From the IMG/VR virus record IMGVR_UViG_3300027782_000054, positions 1 to 64,000 of that record: a stretch of 64,000 nt of DNA; one strand, written 5' to 3'. The notes under the pieces are model-generated. The model did not search any database and was not told the origin of the DNA. It was given only the letters and a program-made list of their open reading frames with translations. The position numbers and the translations under genes are program-made. This document shows, piece after piece, positions 39,975 to 56,234 of this stretch (positions within the stretch are counted from its first letter, which is position 1; each line of letters starts with the position of its first letter). Origin of the DNA: a virus.

Positions 39975-40127
39975 TTATTTCATTCTCCTTACGATTTTTT
40001 TTAGAAACGATTCTTTCTTTTCCCAATGAGCAATCATGCCCAGGTTTTCCTTGTCACCATTAGCTCTTGTGATAACAGCCTCTAGTTCAAGCTTTTTTAC
40101 AGGTGCGTTTATTTGTACATTTCCCAT
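39975..40127 (-). CDS. 50-residue basic protein of unknown function
   Basis: A frame from ATG at 40127 (MGNVQINAPVKKLELEAVIT...) ending FLKKIVRRMK. It stops exactly one base before the ATG of the tail-associated gene, and its last codons contain that gene's ribosome site. This tight join supports it. It starts with strands and ends in a basic helix. No ribosome site is visible before its own start. Confidence 0.5.
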   Translation of the reverse strand: MGNVQINAPVKKLELEAVITRANGDKENLGMIAHWEKKESFLKKIVRRMK

Positions 40128-40211
40128 ATCAGCTATTAATTCATAGAATATAATAAAAAGATAGGTACAGTACCTTCTTAAAAGTAAAAATCTGTTGCAT
40201 TAATAAATGAT

Positions 40212-46118
<5,907 letters not shown>

Positions 46119-46140
46119 AACAATATGAGGATATTCAATT

Positions 46141-46938
46141 ATGGCTAATACCGCCGCACAAACATACGTAGGAGCTACTGGTGTAACTGGTCCAGCTGGC
46201 GCTGCTGGTGCATCCGGTTCTACAACTTATGCAGGCAGTCTTGCCTCTTCATCTTCAGTTGCAGTTTCATCTGGAAATCAGACATATCTTCTGACTGGCA
46301 CAACTGGAGTAACTACCGTTACAGGTGGCACAAGTGGTTCAATATTAACTCTCATCGCTTCAGGGCAAGCCACGGGCGTCTGTGTCGTTCTCAACCATGC
46401 GGCATCTACCAACAACCTGTCGCTGCGTGACTCCGCAAACCTAGGGATTTACGCTGGTGAGTCCGTCACGTTCGTGTACGACGGAACAAAGTGGGTTGAG
46501 ATTGCCCGCGACCTTCGCAAAGTGCTGTCGTACAACTTTGCTGAAGCTTCCGGCAGTATTTCGTCAACGACCGTGGCTGGCGGAAACACGTTGGCTACAG
46601 CATCTTCGATTACGTTTGATGGTGCAACGCCCATTGTAATCACCCTCTACCTCTACTACTGGGCGACCGGTTCAACAGCCGGTAGCGCGGTCTTTGCAAA
46701 CCTGTGGGATGGCGCTACCGCAAAAAACCGAGTCGCGTACCTAAGTAACAGTGCGGTCGCTTCCGCGCAGTCCTTGACTCTGTTCACGCAGGTTCGGTTG
46801 ACGCCTACGGCTGCGGCTCGCGCCTACTCAATTCGTGCTTTTCGCGCAACCTCAAACGGAGAATGGGGAACAACCGATAATCCGAGCGCCACCGGCGATA
46901 ACGGGCAGGGTTTCATTCGCATTGAGCGGGACATCTAA
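46141..46938 (+). CDS. Tail adhesion paralogue 1 (collagen-type N-terminus, GC-rich second half)
   Basis: A 265-residue member of an eight-gene family. It begins [17 protein letters not shown], a short collagen-like anchor. The shared core follows (LSLRDSANLGIYAGESVTF, KWVEIARDLRKVL), then a variable beta domain ending RIERDI. From about 46370 the DNA becomes clearly GC-rich (33 of 60 bases at 46381-46440, against 21 of 60 at 47701-47760 in the next paralogue), suggesting import. A frameshifted small gene follows in TAATG overlap. Probably a receptor-binding or tail-tip protein; not a named family. Confidence 0.7.
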   Translation: MANTAAQTYVGATGVTGPAGAAGASGSTTYAGSLASSSSVAVSSGNQTYLLTGTTGVTTVTGGTSGSILTLIASGQATGVCVVLNHAASTNNLSLRDSANLGIYAGESVTFVYDGTKWVEIARDLRKVLSYNFAEASGSISSTTVAGGNTLATASSITFDGATPIVITLYLYYWATGSTAGSAVFANLWDGATAKNRVAYLSNSAVASAQSLTLFTQVRLTPTAAARAYSIRAFRATSNGEWGTTDNPSATGDNGQGFIRIERDI

Positions 46939-47010
46939 TGTCTCCGAACTTTTTCACTAGGTGTTTTTTTTGATGCGTACGAGAAGTTTCCCGGCATTGG
47001 TATAGGCTAA
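46938..47010 (+). pseudogene. Shortened, frameshifted copy of the 56-residue gene
   Basis: ATG at 46938 reads MSPNFFTRCFF and stops. In the next frame GATGCGTAC onward gives DAYEKFPGIGIG then stop, matching the end (DAYDKYPGLGIG) of the gene at 50638. The break is at a run of eight T; removing one T would restore the match. Most of the body is deleted. It follows paralogue 1 just as the intact copy follows paralogue 5. Confidence 0.65.
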
Positions 47011-47087
47011 TTAATATTAATTTTGCCCAAAACCTTTATTTTTACTCTACAACCAAGAATAATATATAGAATGAATGGATTAACACA

Positions 47088-47414
47088 ATGACTGATGTTG
47101 TCACTAAATTTTATCAGGGGTATCTAGCTCCTTCTGGAACCAATATTACAGGAGTAGCTCCTGCTGCCACAAACTTTACTATTAAGCATATTGTATTTAG
47201 TAATGTAGGTACAGGAAGTGCTTCAATTGCTTGTGGATATAACAATATTGCCGTTTCTTCTAATTATATTATGCCAAGCGGCATTGTCATTGGTGCTGGA
47301 GAATGGGCAGAATCCACAGACATCTATGTTCTTAATGCTGGAGACTCATTATTTGCCGCAGCATCAGTCAGCGGTACAATTACCGCCACTGTCCATGGAA
47401 TCACTAGTACCTAA
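47088..47414 (+). CDS. Small beta-rich tail protein
   Basis: A 108-residue protein (MTDVVTKFYQGYLAPSGTN...), low in charge, with many beta strands and alternating small residues. It resembles short tail or decoration proteins of phages, such as those with a G-x-x-x-x-A-G-D-S-L-F pattern (VLNAGDSLFAAASVSG). It lies within the paralogue array but is not a member. Function inferred from position only. Confidence 0.6.
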   Translation: MTDVVTKFYQGYLAPSGTNITGVAPAATNFTIKHIVFSNVGTGSASIACGYNNIAVSSNYIMPSGIVIGAGEWAESTDIYVLNAGDSLFAAASVSGTITATVHGITST

Positions 47415-47431
47415 ACTAGGGCAGGAATCGT

Positions 47432-48229
47432 ATGGCCTGGAAATTCTTTAATAATAGTGGACAGCAGAAGATTAATAGTCCTACATATGATTTTGCTACC
47501 GTTTCTTCAGCATCTTCTATTGCCATAGCAAACAATACCGTGAATTCAGTTACGGGGACAACAACTATCTCTTCTATGACTAATGGAGTGCCTGGAAGCA
47601 TCGTTACTCTTCAAGCTTCGGGTCAGGCTAATGGTACATGTCTTATCTTAGCAAATGGAACTGGATCAAATAATCTTTCATTAAGAGATAATCAAAATTT
47701 TGGTATTTACGCCGGTGAATCAGTTACTTTTCAATATAATGGTTTTAAGTGGGTTGAAGTTAATCGTAATATAAGAACTATTCTCCAAACAGTTAGAGTT
47801 ACTACTGCAACAACAATTACTGCAACTACTTCAACTTCAGGAAACTCTGGTGGAACATTAATAGCTGACTTGGGCGCAATGTCATTTGATGGAACTACTC
47901 CAATGTCTCTTGAATATCATATTCCATATATATATTCAAGTTTAAATGTAAATGGAATTAGTCGTGTTTTATTTTGGCAAACTTCTCCTTCTAGCATCCA
48001 GATAAGTAGTTACTTTTTATATTACCAACCCGACAATGCAGGACAAGAGTATTTTTCAATGAAAAACTCTTATCGTTTTACTCCTTCAGCTGGATCTGCT
48101 ACATATAGATTAACAGCTAATCGTGACAGCTCTGGAGTCAGTTCATCTGCTGCAGTGGCTGGAACTAATAATTCAGGAGGCCAATGCACAGGATACTTCA
48201 GAATTGCAAGATCTCTATCTTATGCTTAA
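47432..48229 (+). CDS. Tail adhesion paralogue 2 (MAW-type N-terminus)
   Basis: 265 residues, beginning MAWKFFNNSGQQK, the second anchor type in this family. The shared core is present (LSLRDNQNFGIYAGESVTF, KWVEVNRNIRTIL). A variable domain follows with a SAGSATYRL segment and a final strand YFRIARSL. The DNA is A/T-rich like the rest of the phage. It likely presents a receptor-binding head on a common base. Confidence 0.7.
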   Translation: MAWKFFNNSGQQKINSPTYDFATVSSASSIAIANNTVNSVTGTTTISSMTNGVPGSIVTLQASGQANGTCLILANGTGSNNLSLRDNQNFGIYAGESVTFQYNGFKWVEVNRNIRTILQTVRVTTATTITATTSTSGNSGGTLIADLGAMSFDGTTPMSLEYHIPYIYSSLNVNGISRVLFWQTSPSSIQISSYFLYYQPDNAGQEYFSMKNSYRFTPSAGSATYRLTANRDSSGVSSSAAVAGTNNSGGQCTGYFRIARSLSYA

Positions 48230-48247
48230 ATATTAAGGATTATCAAT

Positions 48248-49027
48248 ATGGCATGGAATTTTTTTACAAATAATGGATCTACCAAATATAATTCAGGTGG
48301 GAATAGTCCTATTGTCGTAGCATCTGCTGCCTCTATTTCAATAACTAGCAATACTGTGAATTATATTACAGGGACAACATCTATAAGCTCTATGACTGGT
48401 GTAGCGCCAGGGGACACCGTAACTCTTTCTGCTTCCGGTCAAGCAACTGGTGGCTGTCTTATCCTAGTGCATGGAACCGGATCAAATAACCTTTCTCTTA
48501 GAGACTTGGCAAATTTCGGTATATATAATGGCGAATCGGTTACCTTCCAATACACAGGCTCATATTGGGTTGAAATCAATCGTAATGTAAAAGAGATTAT
48601 TAACTATAAATCTATTACAGCAGATACTTCTGTGACAACTTCATATAGCGAGACTTTTGCGGGTGTTTTCAATGTAGCCACAACGGACAATATAACATAC
48701 GATGGAGTCACTTATGTTGATATTGAAATGTATCTATCAGATCTTTATTCCCTTCTTATTAATGCAAATTTGTATCTTACCTTATGGGAAGTCAATAGCC
48801 AAACAGCAATTGGAAGAATAGCTAGGTATTCTGATCCTAGTAGCGCTGGTAATTTTCATAGACCTGGACATGGAAGAATTAGATTACAGCCTGGATCCGG
48901 AACATCTGGTGCATATCAGTATAAATTAGGCGCTAATTCCGTAACTGCCGCAACAACAATTGGAGGCGCTACTTATGCAGGTTCATACCTAAGAGTAGTA
49001 AGATCTCCCGCATCCATTTCTTCATAA
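48248..49027 (+). CDS. Tail adhesion paralogue 3 (MAW-type N-terminus)
   Basis: 259 residues. MAWNFFTNNGSTKYN anchor; core with TGTTSISSMTGVAPG, LSLRDLANFGIYNGESVTF and YWVEINRNVKEII. The variable part carries its own beta pattern and ends YLRVVRSPASISS. It is separated from the neighbouring paralogues by about 20 bases each, suggesting one message. Similarity to paralogues 2 and 4 is highest in the first half. Confidence 0.7.
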   Translation: MAWNFFTNNGSTKYNSGGNSPIVVASAASISITSNTVNYITGTTSISSMTGVAPGDTVTLSASGQATGGCLILVHGTGSNNLSLRDLANFGIYNGESVTFQYTGSYWVEINRNVKEIINYKSITADTSVTTSYSETFAGVFNVATTDNITYDGVTYVDIEMYLSDLYSLLINANLYLTLWEVNSQTAIGRIARYSDPSSAGNFHRPGHGRIRLQPGSGTSGAYQYKLGANSVTAATTIGGATYAGSYLRVVRSPASISS

Positions 49028-49046
49028 AAAATTAGAAAGATACATT

Positions 49047-49826
49047 ATGTCTTGGAATTTATTTACAAACTACGGATCTATTAAGAAAAACACAACAAAA
49101 CAGACAACTGGAGTTGCCACAGTAGCTTCTGCGTCGTCTATTGCTGTAACCAATAACGCCATTAACTATATTACAGGTACAACAGGTATTACCAATATGA
49201 CCGGAGGAGTACTAGGAGGCATAGTTACCCTTATAGCATCCAATCAAGCCGCTGGAGCTTGTGTTGTTTTAAATCATGGTACATCAACAAACAATCTTTC
49301 TCTTAGAGATTCTATAAATCTAGGTATATATGCCGGTGAATCAGTGACTTTTCAATACAACGGTTCATATTGGGTTGAAATTAACCGTAATTTAAGAACT
49401 ATCATTGAGAATAAAGCTACTACATCTGCTATTACAACCATTACAACAACTGATACCTCATCATCTACATTGTTTGCTTCAACAAGCAGCATAACATATG
49501 ATGGTGCAACATATATTACTCTTGAAGTTTTTGCCCCAACTTGTGCGCCTCCAGCTATAGCCGGTAATTACGTTATTGCTACTGTTTATGATGGAAGTAC
49601 AAATACAGGCTATATGGTCGAACGAAAAACATGTGCCAGTGGTGCAGATTATGCTTCATTTACTGGAATTTCGACAATAAGACCTACAGCAGGCGCTCAT
49701 ACATACAATGTAAGACTGTGGCAAACAGTAAATGGTGGGAACGTAACCTCTGGTGTCGGTGGTGCAGGTGCTTATGTAAATGGAGGGATAAGAGTTAGTA
49801 GACTTTTATCTGGATATACAAATTAA
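49047..49826 (+). CDS. Tail adhesion paralogue 4 (MSW-type N-terminus)
   Basis: 259 residues. MSWNLFTNYGSIKKN anchor; core ITGTTGITNMTGGVLGG, LSLRDSINLGIYAGESVTF, YWVEINRNLRTII. The C-terminal domain (YDGATYITLEVFAPTCAPP) contains cysteines not found in the other copies and ends GIRVSRLLSGYTN. Otherwise as the rest of the array. Confidence 0.7.
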   Translation: MSWNLFTNYGSIKKNTTKQTTGVATVASASSIAVTNNAINYITGTTGITNMTGGVLGGIVTLIASNQAAGACVVLNHGTSTNNLSLRDSINLGIYAGESVTFQYNGSYWVEINRNLRTIIENKATTSAITTITTTDTSSSTLFASTSSITYDGATYITLEVFAPTCAPPAIAGNYVIATVYDGSTNTGYMVERKTCASGADYASFTGISTIRPTAGAHTYNVRLWQTVNGGNVTSGVGGAGAYVNGGIRVSRLLSGYTN

Positions 49827-49882
49827 ACTTATATTTCAAGAACAACTGTCTTATAATAAGAGAAATGAGGATAGCATAAGCA

Positions 49883-50638
49883 ATGGCATGGAATTTATTC
49901 ACTAATACTGGTAGTCAAAAGACTAGTGGTACTGTTACTGCTGGTGTTTCTACAATAGCCTCTGCATCAAGCATTGCTATCACTAATAATTCCATTCATC
50001 TTATTACCGGTACAACTGGTATTAGTGCAATGACTGGTGGAGTTCTTGGTAGTTATGTAACACTTGTTGCAAGCGGACAGGCTACTGGTGTGTGTGTTGT
50101 TCTTAACAACGGAACTACGTCCAATGCTTTGAGTTTGCGTGACTCCGCTAATCTTGGCATTTATGCGGGTGAGAGCGTGACGTTCATGTATGACGGAACG
50201 AAATGGGTCGAGATCGGCCGCGACCTTCGCAGCGTCCTCGACTACGTGCAAGGCACCTCGAACACAAACATCACTGCCACAACGGCCGGTACCGCTAACA
50301 CCATTGTGACCGCCACAGCGTTTACATCAGACGGCGCAACACCAGTCGATATCACCTATTTTGCCGCAGCCATTGACACCCCTAACGTCGTAAACGGCAC
50401 CGTTAGTCTGATCCTGTACGAAGACGGCACGAACCGCGGACGCATCGGGGACTCCCCGGGCATTCAGAACACCCGTTTTGGCTTCGGCACATATGTGACT
50501 CGGCTTACACCGGCATCTGGTTCTCGCACTTATTCAATGCGCGGATATGTTAACGGTGGTACTGGCGTGATTCAGGCCGGTGCAGGCACAACGACGACCT
50601 ACACGCCGACGTACATCAAGATCAGCAGGGCGCTCTAA
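49883..50638 (+). CDS. Tail adhesion paralogue 5 (MAW-type N-terminus, GC-rich second half)
   Basis: 251 residues. MAWNLFTNTGSQKTS anchor and core (LSLRDSANLGIYAGESVTF, KWVEIGRDLRSVL). From about 50130 to the stop the DNA is GC-rich (35 of 60 bases at 50221-50280), unlike the first third, and resembles the imported half of paralogue 1. The stop overlaps the start of a 56-residue gene (TAATG). A hybrid made by recombination is the best explanation. Confidence 0.7.
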   Translation: MAWNLFTNTGSQKTSGTVTAGVSTIASASSIAITNNSIHLITGTTGISAMTGGVLGSYVTLVASGQATGVCVVLNNGTTSNALSLRDSANLGIYAGESVTFMYDGTKWVEIGRDLRSVLDYVQGTSNTNITATTAGTANTIVTATAFTSDGATPVDITYFAAAIDTPNVVNGTVSLILYEDGTNRGRIGDSPGIQNTRFGFGTYVTRLTPASGSRTYSMRGYVNGGTGVIQAGAGTTTTYTPTYIKISRAL

Positions 50639-50808
50639 TGCAACTAGTCATCAAAACAGACACAACGTATAACGAAGACAGGACTGTTAATACTCAAGGC
50701 AAGTGGTGGTATGAACATCCGGATGGTTTTGTATCGGATCAATTCGATAGCAGGGACGAATGCTTCCCTGATGCTTATGATAAGTATCCTGGTCTTGGTA
50801 TAGGGTAA
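50638..50808 (+). CDS. 56-residue protein travelling with the GC-rich paralogues
   Basis: ATG at 50638 overlaps the paralogue 5 stop. The protein starts MQLVIKTDTTYNEDRTVN, has GKWWYEHPDG and ends DAYDKYPGLGIG. A frameshifted relic of the same gene follows paralogue 1, so the two pieces move as one cassette. It may be a chaperone or assembly helper for the fibre head, by analogy with small genes next to phage tail fibres; this is inference. Confidence 0.6.
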   Translation: MQLVIKTDTTYNEDRTVNTQGKWWYEHPDGFVSDQFDSRDECFPDAYDKYPGLGIG

Positions 50809-50864
50809 CTGGTCTTATATTGATAAAATAACTTCCTCATAATAAGAGGAATGGGAATAATATA

Positions 50865-51647
50865 ATGACTAGTAGCTCTGAACAGACTTATATGGGTCCT
50901 GCTGGTCCTAGTGGCGCAGCTGCTCCCTATGGAATATCCACAATAGCTTCTGCGTCTACAGTAGCCATTACGTCTGGATATACACATCTTATCACTGGCG
51001 TAGTCCCCATTACTAAAATGACTGGTGGTATCCAAGGGTATACAGTGACCTTGGTCGCTTCTGCTCAATCATCTGGAATTTGTATTATCATTACCAATGG
51101 TGATGGTTTTACACAAGACACACTTAGTTTAGTTGGATCAAGATCACTTGGTCTTTATGCTGGCGAGTCTATTACTTTTCAATATGATGGTGGATCATGG
51201 AATGAAGTCGGGAGAAATCTAAAAGATATATTAGATTTTCAATCAATATCTTCGACAGTGCCTTTCACTGGTGGACAGTTCTCTATAGCACAACTCGTAA
51301 TAGCACATAATGCTATCACGTTTGATGGTGCGACTCCTATTGAAATTAAGTTTCATTGTCCAGCAATTACCGCTCAAAAACCCTATGGTAGCGATGGTAT
51401 ATCAATACAGATATGGGCAGGAACGGTCTATACTGCGGATATTGGATACATGGGAAAAGGAAATATCCAAAGTTCTAGTTACATTGGATCATACTCTCGA
51501 TACTTTATTCCTCCTCACTCATCAGTACAATATACCATTAGAGTTTTGGGAACTGTTGAAAGTCCAGGTTCAAATTATATTCAAGCAGGAAATAGTAGTT
51601 CAGGTAATTATGGAAATGCTTACTCAGTAATAAGAAGAGCGATTTAG
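50865..51647 (+). CDS. Tail adhesion paralogue 6 (collagen-type N-terminus)
   Basis: 260 residues. MTSSSEQTYMGPAGPSGAA is a short Gly-Pro-rich anchor. The core is more diverged (ITKMTGGIQGYTVTL, GLYAGESITFQYDG, WNEVGRNLKDIL). The C-terminal domain ends YSVIRRAI. The upstream gap has an inverted repeat TTCCTC/GAGGAA around AATAATA and is similar to the gap before paralogue 5. Confidence 0.7.
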   Translation: MTSSSEQTYMGPAGPSGAAAPYGISTIASASTVAITSGYTHLITGVVPITKMTGGIQGYTVTLVASAQSSGICIIITNGDGFTQDTLSLVGSRSLGLYAGESITFQYDGGSWNEVGRNLKDILDFQSISSTVPFTGGQFSIAQLVIAHNAITFDGATPIEIKFHCPAITAQKPYGSDGISIQIWAGTVYTADIGYMGKGNIQSSSYIGSYSRYFIPPHSSVQYTIRVLGTVESPGSNYIQAGNSSSGNYGNAYSVIRRAI

Positions 51648-51655
51648 GATATACA

Positions 51656-52438
51656 ATGACAAGTAGTATTTCACAAGTATATATAGGAACAATGGGACAA
51701 ACTGGACCCACTGGTCCTACTCATAATTCAGGATCTATTCATATATATTCAGATTCTTCTATTGCAATAACCCCCTACTCCACAAACTATATACAGCTTG
51801 GGGATAATCAGATTATCCAATCCATGACAGGGGGATCACCTGGGGATATTATAAATATAAAATCAGATGTATTCCCTCCTCCTGACATCCCCGGAAAAAC
51901 TTATCTTACTCTGCAGAATGGCGTTGGATCAAATAGCCTTTTATTGAGAGATTCTAAGGATGTTAGTCTTTATATTGATGATTCAGTAATGTTTCAGAAT
52001 GATGGAACTCAATGGATTGAAATAAGTCGCAATATTCAAAAAGTATTGTCTCATCAATCATCATCTTCTTCAAAAACTATCAATCATAATACTGAGGCCA
52101 CTGCTAGTCTAGCCCTTACTCATGATCAATTTGAGTTTGATGGATCTACTGCAATAGAAATTATGTACTTTATGCCTAAACTTGACTTAGCCGACACAAG
52201 CTTTTCTGTAATATTATTTGACAATGGTTCTTCTGTAGGCAAAATGGGATATTCAAATATTACGGCAACTTACCCATCTTCTGTTTCACAACTTTTAACA
52301 CCGACATCTGGAAGCCATGAATATAGTATTAGATTATTGAATTCAGGAAGCAATCCAACGACTATATCTGCAGGCGCTGGTACTTCATCAGGGTCTAATC
52401 CAGGCCCAATGTATTCAATAATGAGAAGGATATCGTAA
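51656..52438 (+). CDS. Tail adhesion paralogue 7 (collagen-type N-terminus)
   Basis: 260 residues and the most diverged member. MTSSISQVYIGTMGQTG PTGPT gives the anchor. The core is IIQSMTGGSPGDI, LLLRDSKDVSLYIDDSVMF, WIEISRNIQKVL. The C-terminal domain ends YSIMRRIS. Its stop overlaps the next ATG (TAATG), so paralogues 7 and 8 are coupled. Confidence 0.68.
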   Translation: MTSSISQVYIGTMGQTGPTGPTHNSGSIHIYSDSSIAITPYSTNYIQLGDNQIIQSMTGGSPGDIINIKSDVFPPPDIPGKTYLTLQNGVGSNSLLLRDSKDVSLYIDDSVMFQNDGTQWIEISRNIQKVLSHQSSSSSKTINHNTEATASLALTHDQFEFDGSTAIEIMYFMPKLDLADTSFSVILFDNGSSVGKMGYSNITATYPSSVSQLLTPTSGSHEYSIRLLNSGSNPTTISAGAGTSSGSNPGPMYSIMRRIS

Positions 52439-53181
52439 TGGCTAGTAGCTCTCTACAAGTATATCCTGGCCCTACTGGTGCTACTGGAGCAGCTATACCC
52501 GCTAGTATTTCAACCATAGCCTCTAGTGGCTCTATTGCAATTACTCCAGACTATACTCATTTAATTACTGGAACAAATACAATAAGCACGATGACTGGTG
52601 GAACTACTGGATCAACCGTTATTCTCATTGCTTCTGAAAGTGACATACTTATACTAAGTCATGATACTGGGTCAGATAATTTAAAACTAAGAGACAGTAA
52701 GAATTTTGGCATCTATTCTGGTGAATCTGTGACTTTCCAATATGATGGCACAAAATGGATAGAAGTTGGTCGTAATACCAGATCAATCCTTAGCTACAAA
52801 TCTACTCAATCTGCTATTACTGTCAGTGGAACATCTGAAGCTACTGCTGTATCTCTCTTTAGCCATGACTCTATCCCTTGCGATGGAGTAACTCTAGTCC
52901 AAATTGAATTTAGTTGCAACGCATTGACATCCAGTACGTCTAGTGATACATATTTTGTACTTTTTGAAGACGGAGTATCAAAAGGATTCATAGGAGTAAG
53001 CACCATGGACTCAGTATCATACCCGATAACAACTTCTAGAATATTCACACCTTCATCTGGAAATCATCAATATTCTATAAAAGCCTATAGAACTACTGGG
53101 AACAATACTATCCAGGCTGGCAATGGAACATCGGGAAATTACAGCGCTGCATATTCTATAATTACAAGAGTTTTCAGGTAA
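52438..53181 (+). CDS. Tail adhesion paralogue 8 (collagen-type N-terminus)
   Basis: 247 residues. MASSSLQVYPGPTGATGAA anchor; core ISTMTGGTTGSTVIL, LKLRDSKNFGIYSGESVTF, WIEVGRNTRSIL. The C-terminal domain contains two cysteines (DSIPCDG, FSCNAL) and ends YSIITRVFR. It closes the array, just before the second collagen-like fibre. Confidence 0.7.
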   Translation: MASSSLQVYPGPTGATGAAIPASISTIASSGSIAITPDYTHLITGTNTISTMTGGTTGSTVILIASESDILILSHDTGSDNLKLRDSKNFGIYSGESVTFQYDGTKWIEVGRNTRSILSYKSTQSAITVSGTSEATAVSLFSHDSIPCDGVTLVQIEFSCNALTSSTSSDTYFVLFEDGVSKGFIGVSTMDSVSYPITTSRIFTPSSGNHQYSIKAYRTTGNNTIQAGNGTSGNYSAAYSIITRVFR

Positions 53182-53223
53182 CAAGACTTACATTTAAGCA
53201 GTAACTTTGTATTAATATTAGAT

Positions 53224-55059
<1,836 letters not shown>

Positions 55060-55079
55060 CCTAATTAATTATTTTATGC

Positions 55080-55085
55080 TATAAT
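55080..55085 (+). promoter_or_regulatory. -10 box upstream of the glycosyltransferase gene
   Basis: A perfect TATAAT 27 bases before the ATG at 55113, leaving room for the ribosome site AGGAT. The -35 position is weak (TTTGTA at long spacing). Confidence 0.4.
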
Positions 55086-55112
55086 ATATTTAATTATTAT
55101 AGGATATCAAAT

Positions 55113-56165
55113 ATGAGACTACACCTTGTTGCAATGCCCCATACTAAAGTAACCGCAGAGTTTTGCGGTTGTGCATATACGGCGAAGGCATTGAAGTTCT
55201 GCAAAATGATGACTGCTATTGGTCATGAAGTTATTCTTTACGCGCCCGAAGGCAGCGATGAGACTTATGCCAAACTAGTAGTTTGTCTTACAAATGAAGA
55301 GCGCATTGGCATCTTTGGTGAAGATGATTCATCAAGACTTCCTGCGTGGCCTAATGATGATGAGTGGAGGCTCTTTAATCAAAGAGCCATTGAGGGTATC
55401 AAGGAAAACGCAGATCCTCACGATCTTGTTCTTCTAGCATCTGGTTGGTCACAAAAGGCTATCCAAGATGCTCTTCCTGATCTTCTTTATTGTGAGCCAG
55501 GAGTAGGATATGAAGGTATCTTAACCTCAAGATGTGCATTTGAATCATATGCCTGGATGCATCATATCTATGGCAAAGCCAATATCAATGATGGTAGATG
55601 GTATGACGCTGTAATTCCAAATTACTTTGATATGGCCGATTTCCCCACTATTGGAGAAGGAAAAGGCGGTTACCTAGCTTACCTAGGCAGACTTATTCAT
55701 CGTAAGGGTGTAGAAACTGCTGCTCAAATAGCCAAAGATATGGGTATGCCATTAAAGATTGCTGGTGCAGGTCATATGAATCTACCTGGAGATGTTGAAT
55801 TTATTGGTCCAGTAAATGTGCAACAAAGGGCCGAATTCCTTGGTGGAGCAGTCGCTCTACTTACTCCAACCTATTATATTGAGCCATTTGGCGGTGTAGC
55901 CATTGAAGGAATGATGTCTGGAACACCTGTAATCACCACAGATTGGGGTGCTTTTAGCGAAACAGTCAAGAATGACGTAAGCGGATACCGTTTCAGACTG
56001 CTCCGTGAGGCCATAGAAGGCGTTGAGAAGGCTGCAAGCCTTGATCGCAATGCTGTGCGTCAGTATGCAATAGATAACTATTCACTAGAAGCCGTAGGAC
56101 CCATGTTTGATAAATGGTTTAATAACCTTCAAACACTCTGGGGCGATGGCTGGTATGCTAAATAA
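55113..56165 (+). CDS. GT-B fold glycosyltransferase (family 4-like)
   Basis: A 350-residue enzyme. The N-terminal lobe ends near 180. The C-terminal lobe has YLGRLIHRKGVETAAQIA, and the donor site TYYIEPFGGVAIEGMMSGTP with the E-x7-E motif, then TTDWGAFSETV. Such enzymes move a sugar from an NDP-sugar to an acceptor. Next to the fibre genes it may glycosylate virion proteins, for example the serine/threonine-rich repeats nearby, or modify phage DNA or the host surface. The acceptor cannot be read from sequence. Confidence 0.82.
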   Translation: MRLHLVAMPHTKVTAEFCGCAYTAKALKFCKMMTAIGHEVILYAPEGSDETYAKLVVCLTNEERIGIFGEDDSSRLPAWPNDDEWRLFNQRAIEGIKENADPHDLVLLASGWSQKAIQDALPDLLYCEPGVGYEGILTSRCAFESYAWMHHIYGKANINDGRWYDAVIPNYFDMADFPTIGEGKGGYLAYLGRLIHRKGVETAAQIAKDMGMPLKIAGAGHMNLPGDVEFIGPVNVQQRAEFLGGAVALLTPTYYIEPFGGVAIEGMMSGTPVITTDWGAFSETVKNDVSGYRFRLLREAIEGVEKAASLDRNAVRQYAIDNYSLEAVGPMFDKWFNNLQTLWGDGWYAK

Positions 56166-56234
56166 AAAAGTCAATGCACAAAATAAGGTAAAAACTCTAG
56201 CATAATCTGTAGATAGTTCATAGATAGGCAATAG

